From NCBI RefSeq assembly GCF_009768975.1, contig NZ_CP035733.1, forward strand, positions 1,116,001 through 1,180,000: 64,000 nt of DNA, read 5' to 3'. Below are positions 18,002 through 26,901 of this stretch, piece by piece. The stretch's first letter is position 1, and each line of letters opens with the position of its first letter. The translations under genes and the position numbers were made by a program. The stretch comes from Sphingorhabdus lacus. GTDB taxonomy: Bacteria > Pseudomonadota > Alphaproteobacteria > Sphingomonadales > Sphingomonadaceae. The notes beneath the pieces were generated by a model. It had not been told where the DNA came from and did not search any database. It saw nothing but the letters and a program-made list of their open reading frames with translations.

Positions 18002-18492
18002 ATTACAAAGTCGGCATCAATAACGATGCGGTCGCCCCATTCGGGCACGGCCTCTTTCGTCATAGGCACCATGAATTTTTTGCCCGGTTTACCGTCTTCG
18101 GGTGGCAATTGGATTTCCAGCACGTCGCTCGCACCGAAATTTTCGACGGCGATGCAGGTGCCAAGGTCCGTGCCTTCGGTGGACACGCAGGGCAGCCCCA
18201 GCAGGTCGCTGTAATAATATTCGCCCTCACCCAACGGCGGCAAAGCCTCGCGTGGGACGGTCAGCAGGGTGCTACGCAGCTTTTCCGCTGCGTTGCGATC
18301 GTTGATTTCGGCAAAGCGCGCAATGGCGCCGTCTTTGGTGGGGCGCAGCGATTTGACCGTCAGCGCGCCATCATTGAAGCTTTTATACTGTTTGAGGCTG
18401 TCGATGCTGTCGGCAAACAGCTTCAACCGCACCTCACCCGTCACGCCATGCGCGCCCGAAATGGCGGCCAGCGTGACGGTGGTGTTCGGCAA
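17998..18492 (-). CDS. rimM: Ribosome maturation factor RimM
   Basis: This 164-aa 16S rRNA processing factor binds S19 during 30S assembly. An N-terminal RimM beta-barrel ([23 protein letters not shown]) and a C-terminal PRC-barrel ([21 protein letters not shown]...[11 protein letters not shown]) are visible. The start is 4 bp after the rpsP stop and the stop overlaps trmD. Confidence 0.96.
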   Translation of the reverse strand: MPNTTVTLAAISGAHGVTGEVRLKLFADSIDSLKQYKSFNDGALTVKSLRPTKDGAIARFAEINDRNAAEKLRSTLLTVPREALPPLGEGEYYYSDLLGLPCVSTEGTDLGTCIAVENFGASDVLEIQLPPEDGKPGKKFMVPMTKEAVPEWGDRIVIDADFVI

Positions 18493-18495
18493 GGC

Positions 18496-19056
18496 TTAGC
18501 CCTCTGCCTTTTCTTGCGGAGCTTCTTCGGCTGCAGGTGCAGCTTCTTCAGCAGCAGGTGCTTCTTCGGCTGCGGGCGCAGCTTCTTCAGCGGCAGGCAC
18601 TTCTTCAGCAACCGCTTCAGCCGGGGCTGCTTCTTCTGCAGCGGGAGCTTCTTCGACTACTTCGGGCTCTGGCTCAGGTGCAGGCGCAGCGGCGGCGGCA
18701 GCAGCGGCTTCGGCAGCTTCAGCGGCCTTGGCAGCCTTGTCTTCTGCGCGATCCTTGGCTTTCTGGCCAGGCTCACCCTTGTTCGGGTTGGTCTTCGACT
18801 TGCGCTCCTTGACACCTGCGGCGTCGAGGAAACGGGCAACGCGGTCCGAAGGCTGCGCGCCTGCGGCCAACCAATGCTTCGCACGCTCACCGTCCAGCAC
18901 AACGCGCAGGTCGCTGTCCTTGGGAAGCTGCGGGTTGTAGCTGCCGATACGTTCAATGAACTTGCCGTCGCGCGGTGCGCGGGCGTCGGCTACGACGATT
19001 TTGTAATAAGGACGCTTCTTGGAACCGCCGCGTGACAAACGCATGGATAATGCCAT
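18496..19056 (-). CDS. rpsP: 30S ribosomal protein S16 with long acidic tail
   Basis: Residues 1-80 are a normal S16 ([20 protein letters not shown]..., [20 protein letters not shown]). From about residue 90 a tail of nearly 100 residues follows, first basic and Ala-rich, then strongly acidic with tandem [18 protein letters not shown] units. S16 is 80-90 aa in most bacteria; alphaproteobacterial forms are commonly longer, but a tail this long doubles the protein. The tail is likely disordered and solvent-exposed. It lies between ffh and rimM. Confidence 0.95.
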   Translation of the reverse strand: MALSMRLSRGGSKKRPYYKIVVADARAPRDGKFIERIGSYNPQLPKDSDLRVVLDGERAKHWLAAGAQPSDRVARFLDAAGVKERKSKTNPNKGEPGQKAKDRAEDKAAKAAEAAEAAAAAAAAPAPEPEPEVVEEAPAAEEAAPAEAVAEEVPAAEEAAPAAEEAPAAEEAAPAAEEAPQEKAEG

Positions 19057-19102
19057 AAAACTAACTCACCTTTCTGGTATTAAATTATATTAAATCCGAA
19101 AC

Positions 19103-20590
19103 TTATTTCTTTTTACTAAGAAGTCGTGCGAGGTCAGGGGGAAGTCCGCCTGCTCCTCCGCCCATACCGGGCATTCCGCCCATTCCCGGCGGCATCGCGC
19201 CGGGAGGCAGGCCGTGCATACCCTCCATCGCCCCGCCCAGATCTGCGCCGCCCTTGCCGCCAAACATCGCAGCCAGGCCCTTCAGCCCGCCCATCTTGCG
19301 AATGCGCTTCATGGCGGTGGCCATTTCCTGGTGCATCTTGATCAGCTTGTTCACATCCTGCACCGTCATGCCCGAGCCCTTGGCGATGCGTATTTTCCGC
19401 TTGGCGTTCAGCAATTCCGGCTTCGCCCGCTCTTTTGGCGTCATGGAGCCAATGATGGCGTCCATATGGACCAGCAACTTGTCGTTCATGCCGCTGGCGT
19501 CCATGGCCGCCTTGGCCTTTTTCATGCCGGGCATCATCCCCGCCAACGCGCCAAGACCACCCATTTTGGTCATCTGGCGGAACTGCATGCGCAGGTCGTT
19601 CATGTCGAACTGGCCCTTGGCCATTTTCGCGGCGAGCTTGTCGGCTTCGTCCTTGTCGACGATTTCCGCCGCCCGCTCGACCAGACCAACGACGTCGCCC
19701 ATGCCGAGGATGCGGCCCGCAACGCGCTCAGGGTTGAACGCTTCGATAGCGTCCAGCTTTTCGCCAACACCCGCGAATTTGATCGGTTTGCCGGTGATCG
19801 CGCGCATCGAAAGCGCCGCACCGCCGCGCGCATCGCCGTCCATACGGGTCAGCACGATACCGGTCAGATCAACCCGCTCGCCGAAATTCTTGGCGACATT
19901 GACGGCATCCTGGCCCGTCAGCGAGTCCACGACGAGCAGTATTTCCTGCGGCGTCGAAACCTTCGCCACCGCCTGCATTTCGTCCATCAGCTGCTGGTCG
20001 ACGTGGAGGCGTCCAGCCGTATCGAGCAACAGCACATCAAAGCCCTGCAGCTTTGCGGCCTGCATCGCGCGCTTGGCGATGTCGACGGGCTGCTGCCCCT
20101 GCACGATCGGCAAGGTCGCGACTTCGGTCTGCGTTCCGAGCGTTGCAAGCTGCTCCTGCGCGGCAGGGCGGTTAACGTCGAGCGACGCCATCAGGACCTT
20201 TTTGCCCTGCTTCGCCTTCAGCATCTTCGCGATTTTCGCGGTCGTGGTGGTTTTACCCGAGCCTTGCAGACCGACCATCATGATGATCGCCGGCGGCGCA
20301 ACCGCCAAATTCAGGTCGCTCTGCTCCGCACCCAACATCTCGACGAGCGCATCGTTGACGATCTTGACGACTTGCTGGCCGGGAGTGACCGATTTCAGGA
20401 CCGACTGGCCAACGGCCTTTTCGGTCGCCTTGTCCACAAATTCCCGGACAACTGGCAGGGCCACGTCGGCTTCCAGCAAAGCGACGCGCACTTCGCGCAT
20501 TGCTTCGCGGACATCAGCCTCGTTCAACGCACCGCGACCACGCAGGCGGTCAAACACCCCCCCTAACCGGTCGCTTAGCTTGTCAAACAT
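19103..20590 (-). CDS. ffh: Signal recognition particle protein Ffh
   Basis: This 495-aa SRP GTPase binds 4.5S RNA and signal sequences and hands ribosomes to FtsY (encoded at 24.65 kb). An N domain (1-90) precedes the G domain with the P loop GLQGSGKTTTTAKIA, DTAGRLHVDQQLMDE and TRMDGDARGGAALS; the M domain follows from about 330 with RIAKGSGMTVQDVNKL and a Met/Gly-rich end (GMGGMPGMGGGAGGLPP). It is first in the operon with rpsP, rimM, trmD and rplS. The 20591-20868 gap in front holds its promoter but no gene. Confidence 0.97.
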   Translation of the reverse strand: MFDKLSDRLGGVFDRLRGRGALNEADVREAMREVRVALLEADVALPVVREFVDKATEKAVGQSVLKSVTPGQQVVKIVNDALVEMLGAEQSDLNLAVAPPAIIMMVGLQGSGKTTTTAKIAKMLKAKQGKKVLMASLDVNRPAAQEQLATLGTQTEVATLPIVQGQQPVDIAKRAMQAAKLQGFDVLLLDTAGRLHVDQQLMDEMQAVAKVSTPQEILLVVDSLTGQDAVNVAKNFGERVDLTGIVLTRMDGDARGGAALSMRAITGKPIKFAGVGEKLDAIEAFNPERVAGRILGMGDVVGLVERAAEIVDKDEADKLAAKMAKGQFDMNDLRMQFRQMTKMGGLGALAGMMPGMKKAKAAMDASGMNDKLLVHMDAIIGSMTPKERAKPELLNAKRKIRIAKGSGMTVQDVNKLIKMHQEMATAMKRIRKMGGLKGLAAMFGGKGGADLGGAMEGMHGLPPGAMPPGMGGMPGMGGGAGGLPPDLARLLSKKK

Positions 20591-20868
20591 GCGTCTTCCT
20601 TACCAAAATACCCGTTTCCGGGCATAAACGAACAAAAAGCCGGTGAGCGAAACTTCGCCGACCAGCCTGGAAAAGATTGATTTTCCATAATTTCAGATAC
20701 GAGCCTTCGCCCGATGAGCGGGTCCTTAGTCTGATTATATGCCAAATGCAAGAATCTTTGCGCAACCGCGCCGCCCTGCCCGTTTTTCAAGTTTATACTG
20801 AACCGAATTTAATCAAATCTTGACCTTTCCAAGTGCATGCACGTGCATGATTGGAATGCGCAAAAGCT

Positions 20869-22527
20869 ATGGAACTACAACCATCTGAGGCAGAGAAGGT
20901 GACGTTGCCGAAAGTGGCACGGGAGGGCAAGGGCCGCCGTGTCATGTACGGCTTCGTCATGTTCGCAGCGATTGCCATGTTTGTAGCAATTGGTGGTGAA
21001 GTCGGCGCACAAACAGTTCGTTCGATCATCGGTGACAATCAAAAGGGCACCGACCAAGTCATGGTCACCGCTTTGTTGCTGAATATTGCCCTGATCCTGC
21101 TGATCTGGCGCCGGACGAGCGTGCTGAGCGATGAAATCGACGTATACCGCAAGGCGGAAGTACGGGCGCAGCATCTGGCCATGACCGATCCATTGACCAA
21201 TTTGTTCAACCGCCGCGCAATCAAGGAAAAGACTTCCGAACTCAGCGCCCGCGCCTCGCGTCGTGGCAAATCCATCGCCTTTTTGATGGTGGACCTCGAT
21301 GGGTTCAAAAAAATCAACGATCTGTATGGCCATGACAGCGGCGATTTCTTGCTGCGCGAAGTTGCAGACCGGATGCGCGATGTCGTTCCGCCGAGCAGCG
21401 TGATCGCCCGACTGGGTGGTGACGAGTTTGGCATATGCGTCGTGTTTGAACCGGAATATCCGGAATCGGTCGATCGCATTGCCGAAGATCTGGTCGATGC
21501 CCTTGCCCGCCCCGTATCCATTTCCGACAGCGAACAGACCGTCACCGCTTCGGTCGGCATAAGCCGCCCGGAACTTGATTGCGATTCAATCGACATGCTG
21601 ATCCGCCGGGCCGACATCGCGCTGTACGCTGCCAAGAAAAATGGGCGGAACGGTTATAGCTGGTTTGAAAGCGGCATGGAGGTCGAGTTGCGGTCGCGCA
21701 ATTCTCTGGAAGGCGACATTCGTGCTGCCATACCCAATGACGAATTTGTGCCCTATTTCGAACAGCAGATAGACCTCAATACCGGTGAACTGGTCGGATT
21801 TGAAATGCTGGCTCGCTGGGTCTCACCCGTTCGCGGGCTCATTTCCCCGGACGATTTCATTCCCGTCGCCGAAGAAACCGGTATGATTGGCGACCTGTCG
21901 CTGAGCATCATCCGCAAGGCCATGATTGAGGCGAAAAACTGGGACCCGAAGCTGACCATCTCGGTCAATATTTCGCCGGTCCAGTTGAAGGATCCGTGGC
22001 TCGCCCAGAAAATCGTCAAGCTGCTGGTGGAAACCGGCTTCCCGGCCAGCCGTCTGGAAGTCGAAATCACCGAAAGCTCGCTGTTCAAGAATCTGAGCCT
22101 CGCCCAATCGATTGTCGGAAGCCTTAAAAATCAGGACATCCGCATCGCGCTTGATGATTTTGGCACAGGTTATAGCTCGCTCGCCCATTTGCGTGCGTTG
22201 CCGTTCGACCGGATCAAGATTGACCGCAGCTTTGTATCCTCCATGTTCGAAAATGCCGAGAGCGCCGCAATTGTCAGCGCTATCGCCGGACTTGGCGCCA
22301 GCCTGGACGTGCCAATTACGGCCGAAGGCATTGAGGATGAAGAAAGCATCGCCAAGTTGAAAGCACTTGGCTGCACCAAGGGACAGGGTTGGTATTTCGG
22401 TCAACCGATGAATATTGATCAGGTTCGCACGATGCTGACGCAGAAAGATCTGATTACCAACCGACGTCGCCATAGCAATTCTGAAGCCGTACGGCCTGAC
22501 GACTATGAGGAGCGCAAGGCGTCCTGA
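20869..22527 (+). CDS. Membrane GGDEF-EAL cyclic-di-GMP enzyme
   Basis: This 552-aa protein has two membrane spans (residues about 26-48 and 63-80), a GGDEF domain (about 100-262) with an intact RLGGDEFGI site, and an EAL domain (about 280-530). The first EAL motif reads EML (GFEMLARW), keeping the metal-binding Glu; other EAL landmarks are intact (NISPVQL, EITESSL, DDFGTGYSS, KIDRSFV, AEGIEDEE). It could both make and break c-di-GMP; which activity prevails cannot be told. A TTG-started frame extends six codons upstream, but the ATG at 20869 is better. A 10-bp palindrome, GTGCATGCAC, lies at 20833-20842. Confidence 0.93.
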   Translation: MELQPSEAEKVTLPKVAREGKGRRVMYGFVMFAAIAMFVAIGGEVGAQTVRSIIGDNQKGTDQVMVTALLLNIALILLIWRRTSVLSDEIDVYRKAEVRAQHLAMTDPLTNLFNRRAIKEKTSELSARASRRGKSIAFLMVDLDGFKKINDLYGHDSGDFLLREVADRMRDVVPPSSVIARLGGDEFGICVVFEPEYPESVDRIAEDLVDALARPVSISDSEQTVTASVGISRPELDCDSIDMLIRRADIALYAAKKNGRNGYSWFESGMEVELRSRNSLEGDIRAAIPNDEFVPYFEQQIDLNTGELVGFEMLARWVSPVRGLISPDDFIPVAEETGMIGDLSLSIIRKAMIEAKNWDPKLTISVNISPVQLKDPWLAQKIVKLLVETGFPASRLEVEITESSLFKNLSLAQSIVGSLKNQDIRIALDDFGTGYSSLAHLRALPFDRIKIDRSFVSSMFENAESAAIVSAIAGLGASLDVPITAEGIEDEESIAKLKALGCTKGQGWYFGQPMNIDQVRTMLTQKDLITNRRRHSNSEAVRPDDYEERKAS

Positions 22528-22598
22528 TAGCGTAAATGTCCTGCGGGACGTTGGATGAATTCTGGACTTGAGCGCACACTGCCCCTAAATCGCGCGGC

Positions 22599-23405
22599 AT
22601 GGCGCGTGGTAACTTTCATAAAATGCATGGACTGGGCAATGATTTCATAATCATTGATACCCGGACATCCCCTGTGGAGATGACCACAGCGCGCGCGCGC
22701 GCTTTGGCTGACCGAAAAACCGGAATTGGCTGCGACCAACTGATCCTTCTCGAACCCTCCGATATGGCGACGGTCCGGATGCGGATATTCAATCAGGATG
22801 GCAGTGAAGTCGAATCCTGCGGAAATGCGACGCGGTGTGTCGTATCGCTGCTCGGGCAGGATGCAACGATCGAAACCGACGGCGGAAAGATCGACGGCGC
22901 CTACCACGAAGACCGTATTACGCTCCAAATGCCGCCCCCCCGTTTCGACTGGCAGGATATTCCACTCGCATTCGCGATGGATAGCGCAGCCATGCCCATG
23001 GCTTGGGATGAACTGGCAAACCCGATGGCGGTAAATGTCGGCAATCCCCACGCGGTCTTTTTTGTCGACGATAAAGACGCGATCGATTTGCTTCATCTGG
23101 GGCCACAAATCGAACATGACGCCGCCTTCCCCGAACGCGTAAACGTCAATGTCGCGTCGGTCCGGGACGGGGCTCTGTTCTTGCGCGTCTGGGAACGCGG
23201 CGTCGGTGAAACACGGGCCTGCGGCACGGGCGCATGTGCCACGGCAGTCGCCGCCATCCGGCAAGGTAAGGTAGCCTCACCTGTCACCGTCAATCAGGCT
23301 GGGGGCAGTTTGACCATAGGCTGGGAACCGGGCGGGCTGATCGAAATGACCGGCGGGGCGACTTATGTTTTCATGGGCGAAGTCGACTGGGACGATTTCG
23401 GGTGA
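22599..23405 (+). CDS. dapF: Diaminopimelate epimerase
   Basis: This 268-aa enzyme converts LL- to meso-diaminopimelate for peptidoglycan and lysine. The two catalytic cysteines are at about residues 74 (ESCGNATRC) and 208 (RACGTGACATAV), and the N-terminus KMHGLGNDFIIID is typical. The stop overlaps the GTG start of mtaB, starting a four-gene operon dapF-mtaB-ftsY-yciB. Confidence 0.97.
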   Translation: MARGNFHKMHGLGNDFIIIDTRTSPVEMTTARARALADRKTGIGCDQLILLEPSDMATVRMRIFNQDGSEVESCGNATRCVVSLLGQDATIETDGGKIDGAYHEDRITLQMPPPRFDWQDIPLAFAMDSAAMPMAWDELANPMAVNVGNPHAVFFVDDKDAIDLLHLGPQIEHDAAFPERVNVNVASVRDGALFLRVWERGVGETRACGTGACATAVAAIRQGKVASPVTVNQAGGSLTIGWEPGGLIEMTGGATYVFMGEVDWDDFG

Positions 23406-24655
23406 GCAAGGTTGAAGTCATCAGCATGGGATGCCGACTCAATCTGGCGGAAAGCAACGCGCTCGCCGAACAGCTGGCGGATCAGGATGATGTCGTCATC
23501 GTCAACAGCTGCGCGGTGACAAATGAAGCCGTGCGCCAGACCCGGCAAGCAATCCGGCAAGCGCGCAAACGACGCCCCGATGCCCGCATCATGGTCACAG
23601 GCTGCGCCGCACAGGTGGAGCCCGAAACCTTCCGCAATATGCCCGAAGTCTCGGCTATTTTTGGCAATGCCGAAAAACAGGACCCCGTTTTGCTCAACCA
23701 GATCGTGCAGAGCCCCGACCGTCCCGTCGTCGTATCCGACATCATGACGTTGCAGCAGACCGCGCCGCATCTGGTCACCGCCTATTCGGGAAAGACCCGG
23801 GCCTTTGTCGAGGTACAAAATGGCTGCGACCATCGCTGCACCTTTTGCATCATACCCTATGGTCGCGGCAACAGCCGCTCGGTTCCGGCGGGCAGCGTGG
23901 TCGAGCATATCCGCACTCTGGTCGACAAAGGCTTTAAGGAAGTCGTGCTGACCGGTGTCGATGTTACAAGCTATGGCCCTGATCTGCCCGGAAAAGACAA
24001 TCTGGGCCTGCTGGTGGAGCGGATTTTAAAGCTTGTTCCTGATCTGGAACGGCTACGCTTATCGTCCATCGATGGCGTTGAGATTGACGAGCGCCTGTTT
24101 GCGCTGCTGACTGGTGAACCGCGCCTGATGCCGCATGTTCACCTGTCGCTGCAGGCAGGCGACAATATGATCCTGAAGCGGATGAAGCGCCGGCATAGCC
24201 GTGAAATGGCCATCGACTTGGTTGCGCGGATGAAAGCCTTGCGTCCTGAAGTCGCAATAGGTGCCGACATCATTGCCGGATTTCCGACCGAAGATGATTC
24301 GATGTTCCAGAACAGTCTCGATCTGGTCCGCCAATGCCAGATCGTGCATGGGCATATATTTCCCTACTCCCCCAAATTGGGAACGCCCGCCGCGAAAATG
24401 CCGCAAGTCCCGGCAGATCAGATCAAGGCGCGTGCCAAGGCGCTACGCGAAGCGGTCGCCGCCGAACACAGCGCATGGCTCGACAGGTTGACCGGTTCGG
24501 TGCAGAAAATTGCCGTCGAAAAAGGTGGTCGTGCTGGTCATGCCGAAAATTTTGCTTATGTGGGTCTCAACAGGCCAATGCCCGAAGGCAGCACCGTGTC
24601 GGCCCGCATAATAGAGATAAAGGACGGTATGTTGCACGCAGAGGTCATTGCATGA
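23402..24655 (+). CDS. mtaB: tRNA t6A37 methylthiotransferase
   Basis: This 417-aa radical-SAM enzyme converts t6A37 to ms2t6A37 in tRNAs reading ANN codons. The N-terminal UPF0004 cluster cysteines are at residues 11, 37 and 68 and the radical-SAM CxxxCxxC at 142, 146 and 149 (CDHRCTFC). SMGCRLNLAES near the N-terminus is the MtaB-type signature as opposed to MiaB. The start is GTG (GTGA overlap with dapF), and the end overlaps ftsY (ATGA). Confidence 0.95.
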   Translation: MSKVEVISMGCRLNLAESNALAEQLADQDDVVIVNSCAVTNEAVRQTRQAIRQARKRRPDARIMVTGCAAQVEPETFRNMPEVSAIFGNAEKQDPVLLNQIVQSPDRPVVVSDIMTLQQTAPHLVTAYSGKTRAFVEVQNGCDHRCTFCIIPYGRGNSRSVPAGSVVEHIRTLVDKGFKEVVLTGVDVTSYGPDLPGKDNLGLLVERILKLVPDLERLRLSSIDGVEIDERLFALLTGEPRLMPHVHLSLQAGDNMILKRMKRRHSREMAIDLVARMKALRPEVAIGADIIAGFPTEDDSMFQNSLDLVRQCQIVHGHIFPYSPKLGTPAAKMPQVPADQIKARAKALREAVAAEHSAWLDRLTGSVQKIAVEKGGRAGHAENFAYVGLNRPMPEGSTVSARIIEIKDGMLHAEVIA

Positions 24656-25584
24656 GCGAGGAGAAAGCAGGTTGGAAAGACCGGCTGTTTGGCGGGCTCA
24701 AAAAGACATCGAGCAAGCTGACCGACAATATCACCGGTCTGGTCACCAAGGCGAAGCTGGACACCGAGGATCTGGACGAGATTGAAGATGCGTTGATCGC
24801 ATCGGATCTGGGTCCGGCGATGGCCGCGCAAATCCGGGAAAAAATTGCCGCCGGACGTTTTGAAAAAGGCATTGATGCCGAAGGCATCCGGCAAATTGTA
24901 GAAGATGAAATTGCCGCCGTTCTGGCGCCCGTCGCCGAACCGCTCGACATCGATGCGTTTCCACGGCCCCAAGTTATCCTTGTGATCGGTGTGAACGGGT
25001 CCGGCAAGACGACAACCATCGCCAAGCTGGCCCATCTGTTTCTGGAGCAGGATTATGGCGTCATGCTTGCCGCAGGCGATACATTCCGCGCCGCGGCCAT
25101 TGGACAGTTGAAGGTCTGGGCGGACCGTATCGGCGTACCGATTGTGACCGGCCCTGAAGGCGGCGATGCCGCAGGGGTGGTGTTTGACGCGGTCAAGCGC
25201 GCTACGGCCGAAGGTATCGATGTTCTGATCGTCGACACCGCAGGACGGCTGCAGAACAAGCGCGAGTTGATGGACGAACTCGCCAAAATCCGCCGCGTCC
25301 TCGGCCGCCTCAATCCTGAGGCGCCGCATGATGTCGTGCTGGTTCTGGATGCCACGACCGGGCAAAACGCCCTGTCGCAAATCGAGATTTTCAAGGAAGT
25401 CGCCAATGTTACCGGCCTCGTTATGACCAAATTGGATGGCAGCGCGCGCGGCGGTATATTGGTTGCAGCAGCCAAGCAGTTCGGCCTGCCGATCCATGCC
25501 ATCGGCGTCGGTGAAACCATCGATGACTTGCGCCCCTTCAACGCGCAGGATCTCGCCCGCGCGATTAGCGGCGGTGCGCAATGA
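24652..25584 (+). CDS. ftsY: Signal recognition particle receptor FtsY
   Basis: This 310-aa SRP receptor GTPase has a very short A domain, an N domain (about 20-100) and a G domain with GVNGSGKTTTIAKLA, DTAGRLQNKRELMDEL and TKLDGSARGG. Its partner Ffh is encoded at 19.1-20.6 kb. The N-terminal acidic membrane-targeting region is minimal (MSEEKAGWKDRLFGGL). ATGA overlaps both neighbours, so it is translationally coupled within the operon. Confidence 0.96.
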   Translation: MSEEKAGWKDRLFGGLKKTSSKLTDNITGLVTKAKLDTEDLDEIEDALIASDLGPAMAAQIREKIAAGRFEKGIDAEGIRQIVEDEIAAVLAPVAEPLDIDAFPRPQVILVIGVNGSGKTTTIAKLAHLFLEQDYGVMLAAGDTFRAAAIGQLKVWADRIGVPIVTGPEGGDAAGVVFDAVKRATAEGIDVLIVDTAGRLQNKRELMDELAKIRRVLGRLNPEAPHDVVLVLDATTGQNALSQIEIFKEVANVTGLVMTKLDGSARGGILVAAAKQFGLPIHAIGVGETIDDLRPFNAQDLARAISGGAQ

Positions 25585-26210
25585 CATCCGAACCAACGGC
25601 AAAAAAGCCCTCGGGCTTGCTTAACTTTGCGCTCGATTTCGGGCCGTTGCTTATCTTCTTTCTGGGTTCGCGTTTCGGCCATTCCGACACCGACCCCGTG
25701 CAAGGGCCTCTGGCCGGTACGGCGGCTTTCATGGTCGCGATTGTAATCGCCATGATCGTATCGAAATGGAAAATCGGACGCATCTCGCCCATGATGAAGA
25801 TGTCGGCGGTGTTCGTTATCGGGTTCGGCGCGCTGACCTTGTGGTTCCGTGATTTCGGGTTCATCCAGCATAAGGCAACGGCAGTCTATCTGCTCTTTGC
25901 CGCGATCATCCTGATCGGTTGGCTGCGGTCAAAGCCCGCGCTGAAATATCTTCTGGAGCAGGCCTATGACGGGCTGAGCGAGCAAGGCTGGCTGAAATTG
26001 TCCCTCAGTTGGGGCATCTTTTTTCTGGTTCTTGCCGGGTTGAACGAGGCGATGATCCCGTTGCTGACCAGCGACCAATATATCACCGTCAAAACATTCG
26101 GTCTGCCCGCGCTAACCTTTTTGTTCGCGATGGCGAACATCCCCATGCTCTTGCGGCATGGTTTGAATTTGGGCGATGAAACAAAAGATGGGGGCACGCC
26201 CGGCTTGTAA
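25581..26210 (+). CDS. yciB: Intracellular septation protein A / YciB
   Basis: This 209-aa inner-membrane protein has five or six spans and the family pattern LNFALDFGPLLIFFLGSRFG, KMSAVFVIGFGALTLWFRDFGFIQHKATAVYLLFA and LNEAMIPLLTSDQYITVKTFGLP. YciB (IspZ) is linked to cell-envelope synthesis and septation. It overlaps ftsY by 4 bp and closes the operon. Confidence 0.93.
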   Translation: MTSEPTAKKPSGLLNFALDFGPLLIFFLGSRFGHSDTDPVQGPLAGTAAFMVAIVIAMIVSKWKIGRISPMMKMSAVFVIGFGALTLWFRDFGFIQHKATAVYLLFAAIILIGWLRSKPALKYLLEQAYDGLSEQGWLKLSLSWGIFFLVLAGLNEAMIPLLTSDQYITVKTFGLPALTFLFAMANIPMLLRHGLNLGDETKDGGTPGL

Positions 26211-26268
26211 GACAACCCGCGCTTGGCTAGTCTGAGGGCATAAAGACGTTCAATATAGGGGATTTGGA

Positions 26269-26835
26269 ATGGCGAAGTTTTTTGGAAATTTGCATTTGGT
26301 GCTGCTGACCGGACTGGTGCTGGCATTTGCCGTCATGTTTTCGGTGCACGGTGCCGATGAAGTGACCGCGCATGCTGTTACCCGCTGGCTGCACACCTTC
26401 TTTGGTATCGTGTGGATTGGTCTGCTCTATTATTTCAACTTTGTGCAGATCCCGACCATGCCCAAAATTCCGGCCGAACTGAAACCCGGCGTATCGAAGC
26501 ATATCGCGCCTGCGGCTCTGTTCTTCTTCCGCTGGGGCGCGGCGTTGACAGTGTTGACCGGTCTGATCGTGTCGGTTCTTGCCGGTTATGCGCATCAGGC
26601 ATTCACCCTGCAGGATCCGTTCAAGCTGATCGGTATCGGCATGTGGCTTGCGGTGATCATGGCGTTCAACGTCTGGTTCATCATCTGGCCGAACCAGAAA
26701 AAGGCGCTGGGCATTGTCGAGGCCGACGATGCAACCAAGGCAAAGGCGGCCACCACCGCCATGATGACGTCGCGCCTGAACACGCTTCTGTCGATCCCGA
26801 TGCTCTACTGCATGGTCAGCGCCAACGGCGGCTGA
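26269..26835 (+). CDS. PuuD/urate hydroxylase-like membrane protein
   Basis: This 188-aa protein has about four spans and resembles the membrane half of PuuD-type urate hydroxylases (HTFFGIVWIGLLYYFNFVQIPTMPKI, FFRWGAALTVLTGL, FNVWFIIWPNQKKALG). The cytochrome-c domain found in full-length PuuD is missing and no purine-degradation genes are near, so urate oxidation is not supported. Conserved His residues could bind haem. It ends just before a strong terminator. Confidence 0.75.
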   Translation: MAKFFGNLHLVLLTGLVLAFAVMFSVHGADEVTAHAVTRWLHTFFGIVWIGLLYYFNFVQIPTMPKIPAELKPGVSKHIAPAALFFFRWGAALTVLTGLIVSVLAGYAHQAFTLQDPFKLIGIGMWLAVIMAFNVWFIIWPNQKKALGIVEADDATKAKAATTAMMTSRLNTLLSIPMLYCMVSANGG

Positions 26836-26870
26836 TTGACCGCCCCACTTTGCGCGTAACGCAAAACAAG

Positions 26871-26901
26871 ATCCCCCTCCCTAAACGGAGGGGGATTTTT
26901 T
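26871..26901. terminator. Bidirectional terminator
   Basis: A perfect 10-bp stem ATCCCCCTCC/GGAGGGGGAT (26871-26880 with 26887-26896) is followed by a T-run, between the PuuD-like gene and the convergent pspF. Confidence 0.9.

Noticed and set aside
18500-18720. Tandem DNA repeat near 18.5-18.7 kb
   Set aside because: It is the coding sequence of the repetitive S16 tail and not a separate repeat element.
17752-19035. 427-codon plus-strand frame across trmD, rimM and rpsP
   Set aside because: It is antisense to three sure genes; its Cys/Phe/Gly-rich part is only the complement of the S16 Ala/Glu tail.
19214-20566. Long plus-strand open frames opposite ffh (up to 457 codons)
   Set aside because: They are antisense shadows of a clear Ffh gene, have composition typical of reversed codons, and no ribosome-binding site or known domain.
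20833-20842. 10-bp palindrome GTGCATGCAC before the GGDEF-EAL gene
   Set aside because: Too short and isolated to call an operator; kept only as a note in the gene entry.
24556-25602. 348-codon minus-strand frame opposite ftsY
   Set aside because: Antisense shadow of FtsY; no domain seen.
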